The notes beneath the pieces were generated by a model. That model was given only the letters and a program-made list of their open reading frames with translations, was not told the origin of the DNA and did no database searches. The position numbers and the translations under genes are program-made. A stretch of DNA of 64,000 nucleotides from Stagonosporopsis chrysanthemi. Lineage: Eukaryota > Ascomycota > Dothideomycetes > Pleosporales > Didymellaceae. Positions within the stretch are counted from its first letter, which is position 1. Every line of letters begins with the position of its first letter. Shown here piece after piece: positions 59,270 through 64,000 of this stretch. The DNA lies in NCBI GenBank assembly GCA_022560025.1, contig JAFISE010000035.1, positions 1-64,000 on the forward strand, read 5' to 3'.

Positions 59270-62200
59270 TTGTTGTGCTAAGCAGCTAACAGATAATAGT
59301 AATAGTAGACTTAGGAGCATAAGGAAATTATATGTCTTAAGCTACTATTAATTATACAAGTATAACTAAGCAAAGAAAAGATAAGCTATACTCTTTACAA
59401 GTTGCTAACAGAGAACTAATACTAGAAGAAGTAGTAGTAACCTATAAAGTAGTACTACAACCTCTTAGAATACAAGATTACTATAAGCTAATAACCTTAG
59501 ACGTGTTAAGCACAGCTACTTATACTATTATATTAAGATTACTATATTTATAATGTTACAACCTATAGATAGATTAAACGCGCAGTAAGTTAATACTGTA
59601 AAAAGACTATATCTGCAGTATATTATAGTTAGAGCCTCTATAAGCTCTAAAGCAGCTAAGAGATAAGAAAGAGATTAGCAATATTCTTTTAACTAAGACA
59701 CACTAAACACAAGTAGTTAACTATACAGAGACTAACTAGCTTCTAGCTTACAAAGTAATAGTTAAAGAAAAGAGTGTACTTCTTGCTATTCTTAATGTAT
59801 ACAGACAGTACGCACAGATATTTAAAGAAGAGCTTACAGCAAAAGTCTTGCTAAAGTATAAACCTTAGGATTACAAGATTAAGCTCTAGGAAGGAAAGTA
59901 ACTAACTTTTAAGCTAATATATTAGTTATTAGAGAAAGAACTTAATATACTGCGCAAGTATATTATAGAGAATATTAAGAAGAGATTTATTAGACAATTA
60001 GAATTATCTACAAAGTACTCTGTTCTATTTGCACTAAGAAAAGATAGCAAGCTACAACTTTATATTAACTTTAAAAAGCTTAATAATATTATAATTAAAA
60101 ATAAGTACCTTCTACTTAATATAGCAGAGCTATAAGATTAATTATAAAGAGCTTAGTACTTTACTGTGTTAGACTTAAGAAGAGTATATAACTTTATCTA
60201 TATAAAGAAAGGTAAAAAATAAAAAATAGTATTTAGGATATAATACAGACTCTGTAAGTACCTTATTATACTATTTAGTCTAACAAACGCACTAGCTATA
60301 TGCTAAGAGTTAATTAACAACGTCCTTAGGACACATCTTAACAAGATAGTAGTAGTATATCTAGACAATATCTTAGTGTACTTAAAAACACTAGAAGAGC
60401 ATATATAATATATTATAGAAGTGCTAAAATACTTAAAGAAAGCAGACCTTTAATTAAAACCTAAGAAGTGCAAATAGCATAAGAACAAAGTAGAATTCTT
60501 AGAGTTCGTTGTAAAACAATATAGAGTAAAGATAAGCAATACTAAGATAGATATAGTAAAGGATTAGTCTACTCTAACAACAGTTAAAGAGATTTAAGAA
60601 TTCCTTAGGTTTATTAACTTTAACACACGCTTTATTAAGAATTACTCTAAAAAGGCCTTGCTGCTTATAAAGCTTATATAGAAGGACACACTTTTTAAAT
60701 AAAGAAAAGAACAAGATAACGTACTTAAGTTACTATAACAAGTATATATTAACCCTCTAACACTAATTATATTTAAAAGTAACAGGCCTATGTAAATAGA
60801 GACAGATGCCTTAGATGTAGTATTAAGAGTATATGTTACGTAAGAAGAAGATAGGCAATAGCACTTAATTGCCTATTACTTATAAAAATTCTTAGAGCTA
60901 GAAGAATAATATAATATGTATAACAAAGAACTATTAGTAATTGTTTTAGCCTTAGAATATTAGCAAGTATACATAGAAAGCTGTTTAGAACTTATAATCT
61001 ATACAGATTACAAGAACCTAGTATACTTTACTACTACTAAGGTCTTAAACAGACAACAAGTAAGATAGTTAGACATACTAAGACAGTACAAGTTTAAAAT
61101 ACTGTATACTCTAGGTAAAGACAATAGTAAAGCAGACACTCTTAGCTAAAGATATAACCTTATCAGCAAAAAGACAATTAATAAAGCTACTATTCTAGGA
61201 ATTAATAAAGACAAATCTCTAAGACTATTACAGCAGCTTAACCTAATTATATAAGTTTAGAGGAAACAATATATACTAATATAAGTACTAGACAAATTAT
61301 AGACAAAGAGTATAGAAGATTACTATAATAATATACTTTATAGACATCTAGGAATTACGCACACAATAGAACTTATTAGGCAATATTATAAGTTTCTAAA
61401 TATAAAGGACAAGGTTACTAAATATATTAAGAACTATATTGCTTGTTAATAGAATAAATATAGTACGCACATAAAATATAAAGAAATATAAGCAATAAAG
61501 CTGCTAACAGTACTAAAGATAAATATTATAATAGATTTTGTTACACAGCTACCTATATCTAAGGACTTTGTTACAGACTATAAATATAACTTAATATTTA
61601 TAGTCGTAGATAGATTTATAAAAGCTGCTAAGTTTGTACCTTTTTAATATAGCTATACTGCAGAACAGCTTATACAAGTATTCTTAGACAGGATTATTTA
61701 ATACTATAGTATACCTGAATTAATTATTAGTAATAGAGACAAGCTCTTTACCTTAAACTTCTAAACAATATTCTTTGCAGAAGTAAGAACTACAAAGAAA
61801 CTTTTAATAGCCTATTATCTACAAATAGATAGATAGAACAAGTAAATTAGATAATAGAGATATATCTCTAAATATACTGCAACTAGCAGCAGAACAACTA
61901 GGTTTTACTCTTGCTTATAGCACAAATTACATACAACAATAAGAAATTAGAAGTAATAGGCTATATACTATTCTTTGCTAGCTACAGACAATATCTAAAT
62001 CTCTTTATACAAAGTCTTAAAAGTAATATCTAAACAGAGTTGGTAATATCTTTAGTACAGAGACTTAAGAAAGTATACTAGAAATTGCTTAACAATATTA
62101 CTAAAGCTTAGTTATAAGCAATTTTCTATACAAATTAGAAAAGAATAACAACACCTTAGCTAAACAAGAAGGATAAAGTGTATCTCTTTACAAAAAATCT

Positions 62201-62530
62201 ACGTACACAAAGACTAACAAAAATACTAGACAAAGTTAAGGTTAGACTATGTTTTATTTTAAAGCAGATTAGCTTAGTTAACTACTAACTAGACCTGCTA
62301 AAAGATATAAAAATCTACCTAGTGTTCTATATATTACTATTAGAACTAGCTAACTTGAGAATGCTAACTTAGAAAGACTTCTATTACTAAGCTAATAGTA
62401 ATAATAAGTTGTAAGTTAAGAAAATTATAAAACATTATAAAAAGAGCTACAGTAACAAGTACCTAGTTAAATAGTTAAGATACTTAGAGTTAGAAAGTAT
62501 ATAGGAGCTAAGTACAAACCTTACAAACTA
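59270..62530 (+). pseudogene. Degenerate pol of gypsy copy II (PR-RT-RH-IN-chromodomain)
   Basis: Protease motif VDLGA near 59,305 (family DSGA; Ser TCA changed to Leu TTA). Reverse transcriptase about 60,000–60,500 with VVVYLDNILVYLKT. RNase H about 60,930–61,140 with LVYFTTTKVLNRQQ. Integrase about 61,520–61,760 (IDFVTQLPISKDFV, VVDRFIKAAKFVPF). Chromodomain near 62,460–62,510 (NKYLVK.LRYLELE). Better preserved than copy I but still full of TAA/TAG. Confidence 0.8.
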
Positions 62531-62592
62531 CTACTAGCTAGTGTAGAAGTACTATAGTTAGCTATAGACTCTTTAATAAGACTTATAGCACC

Positions 62593-63021
62593 CTAGGTTA
62601 TTAGAAAAGTATACATCTTAATAGACACAGCTAGACAATTAACTTCTTTAGCTAAGTCTAACTTACCTAACTTAATTATCTTATTTGCTAAGCCTAGCGC
62701 CTTATACTGTGTATAATCTTCAGCCTGTTTTAGAATTTTCTTATTCTGCAACAACTGCGCAATTACAGTTGCTAGCAATATCTTATTATTTTTAACTTTC
62801 TTCTTATACTCCTTGTAAGTATAATCTAGCAACTTCTAAGATATATTTATACATAGCTTGCCTGCCTAAGTATACTTAGTAAACTCTATTTAGTTTAAAG
62901 CAATTAGTATAATATAGTACTTATAGCCTTTAAAGAAACAATAGTTATAAAGAACTTTAGATAGCGTGTTAGCTTGTTAAATTTCTAAGCTAAGTTAAAG
63001 GTTGTAAAAATAAAAAGACAT
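62593..63021 (-). pseudogene. Antisense open frame in gypsy copy II
   Basis: A minus-strand frame of 142 codons plus stop, from ATG at 63,021 to 62,593, lies between the chromodomain and the 3' LTR. It has only five internal stops, all TAA/TAG preceded by a pyrimidine as expected for former CAA/CAG. The last 79 codons are fully open and encode a Lys-rich, helix-prone peptide (KLLDYTYKEYKKKVKNNK onward). In DNA this dense in TAG/TAA an 80-codon gap is unusual. Family not recognised. Confidence 0.5.
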
Positions 63022-63123
63022 CTTAACTTACTAGATTACTAAATAAGAGGAAACTTTAGCTTTATATAAACCTAGTTACTTGTTCTATAGTTTAAGAACA
63101 AACTAGATAGAAAGGAGAAGTAG

Positions 63124-63622
63124 TATTATAATCTTGTAAAAGATACAGTACAGTGTAATAAGTAACTAACTAGAATCTTAATAGAAGCTAGTAATTAGGG
63201 CACAGGACAAAGTAATTACAAGTTATATAACTTGCTTATTAATAAGCATATACAGACTATTGCTTATTAACAAGCATAATATAATTCTACTTATTAACAA
63301 GTAACTATAACTATATCTTATTAGACTAACTCTAGTTGCTTAATAACAAGCATCTTATAGTTATAGTATATAGTATAGTAAGAACGTAAACTCTTATAGT
63401 TTGTGTTTAACCTAAGTAACAATCTAAGTTATTAGATCTAAAACCTAACCTTTAAGCTAGACAGTCTACTCTATACTACTTATTATTACCCCTGCTTTTA
63501 AGACAGACAGATAGTATCTATACTCCTTACTGTAAACTCTTTTTAGCCTCTTGTTACTGTATTTATCCTTAAGAACTAATTAAATAGTGCTTATAAGCTT
63601 TGCTTAAAGTACAACCTTAATA
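63124..63622 (+). repeat. 3' LTR of gypsy copy II
   Basis: 499 bp, equal in length to the 5' copy. It starts TATTATAATCT (TG changed to TA) and ends ACAACCTTAATA. Confidence 0.85.
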
Positions 63623-63627
63623 ATAAG

Positions 63628-64000
63628 CTAAGTAGAATACAACTCTAACTCTACCTAGTACCTAGCAGAATACTTTTTACAAGCTAAGAGTATTTTATAA
63701 TAGGTATTTTTAATTACTAGGTCTTTAAAATTAGTTATTTAATTAGATTAAATCCTAGAAAGAAAACAGTTAGTAATAGTTTAAGTAAGCATATTATAAA
63801 TTTAAAAGACAAAGAAAATCTAGACTACTATAAACTCTTACTAACTTAGCTAAATAATAAAGAAAAACGTTTACTTTACTATATATACAGTAATTAAGCT
63901 AGAGCCTTACTAACGTTGCTTATCTTATCCTTAGTGTCTGCTATAAGAGTATCTAAAGGAAGCTAAGCCTTTTTAAGCACAGTTTTCTTAAGACCTTTAC
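63628..64000 (+). pseudogene. Resumed gypsy IV: rest of chromodomain and downstream sequence
   Basis: Joined to 56,635 with one copy of ATAAG, the frame runs on as VEYNSNST, then LAEYFLQAKSIL, completing a chromodomain. On the minus strand, 64,000 to about 63,880 is also readable (KTVLKKA, DTLIADTKDKISNVSKALA) and may be the end of another antisense frame that starts beyond the window. Confidence 0.6.

Larger units (their letters stand above)
56636..63622 (+). mobile_element. Ty3/gypsy chromovirus, copy II, nested in gypsy IV
   Basis: 6,987 bp with equal 499-bp LTRs (56,636–57,134; 63,124–63,622) and perfect 5-bp duplications ATAAG (56,631–56,635; 63,623–63,627). Internal gene order equals that of copy I at 13,920, with which it shares gag, pol and the second half of the LTR but not the U3. 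RIP-inactivated. Confidence 0.9.
12646..64000. other. AT-rich RIP-mutated transposon block
   Basis: From just after the protease stop to the window end the DNA changes abruptly. TA-containing words dominate, every long frame is broken by TAG or TAA, and no intron-containing gene is recognisable. TCA/TGA and CCA/TGG trinucleotides are almost absent, while ACA/TGT, GCA/TGC, ACG/CGT and GCG/CGC remain, a strand-symmetric C-to-T signature as left by RIP. Coding relics keep gag-pol order but with stops at Gln/Trp positions. The separate elements are listed below; stretches not listed hold AT-rich sequence in which I recognise nothing. Confidence 0.93.

Noticed and set aside
12646..64000. tRNA or rRNA genes in the AT block
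   Set aside because: No cloverleaf with A/B boxes or rRNA-like conserved segment was recognised. RIP-type mutation would also tend to destroy them.

Overview
This is a filamentous ascomycete (Pezizomycotina) chromosome segment with two sharply different compartments. The eukaryotic and fungal assignment rests on short GT–AG introns (47–111 bp) with CTAAC/CTGAC-type branch sites, on a mitochondrial aconitase and ribosomal protein encoded in the nucleus, and on fungal-specific gene families. A Dothideomycete is my guess, from the gene-rich/AT-rich partition and heavy repeat-induced point mutation (RIP), but the sequence alone does not prove a class.

Bases 1–12,645 are a compact GC-balanced gene island with seven genes: the 3' end of mitochondrial ribosomal protein mL49/IMG2 (+), a cysteine-rich secreted protein (−), a zinc NAD-type alcohol dehydrogenase (−), the Ran-binding import factor MOG1 (−), the pre-60S zinc-finger factor BUD20 (−), mitochondrial aconitase (+, divergent from BUD20) and a GCNA/SprT-type DNA–protein-crosslink protease (+). 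Exon structures were worked out by hand. Several starts differ from the longest open frame, and BUD20 contains a stopless 48-bp intron that imitates coding sequence.

Bases 12,646–64,000 (51 kb) are an AT-rich block that starts at the stop codon of the protease gene. I find no intact gene in it. It is built of nested, RIP-mutated mobile elements. These are: two related Ty3/gypsy chromovirus elements (13,920–20,841 and 56,636–63,622); a third gypsy family on the minus strand (38,365–46,936); a fourth gypsy pol on the minus strand split around it (about 36,000–38,259 and 47,338–50,600); a fifth gypsy family with a chromodomain (51,161–56,635 and 63,628 onward, with fragments at 20,842–21,500 and 30,220–31,000); a Ty1/copia relic (about 22,300–26,830); Fot1/pogo DNA transposons (a full-length one at 34,121–35,971); hAT-like MITEs with 8-bp target duplications; a 245-bp LTR family; and a 154-bp TG…CA element. 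Target-site duplications, equal LTR lengths and empty sites in paralogous copies inside the window support most of these calls.

The points most worth following are: (i) the very selective mutation signature, in which TCA/TGA and CCA/TGG (and YCG/CGR) are nearly erased while ACA, GCA, ACG and GCG survive; (ii) antisense open frames between the pol/chromodomain and the 3' LTR in more than one retrotransposon family; (iii) the small elements with verifiable empty sites; and (iv) a probable CCAAT-binding complex/HapX iron-response site in front of aconitase. All domain calls come from reading translations by eye; no database search was possible.
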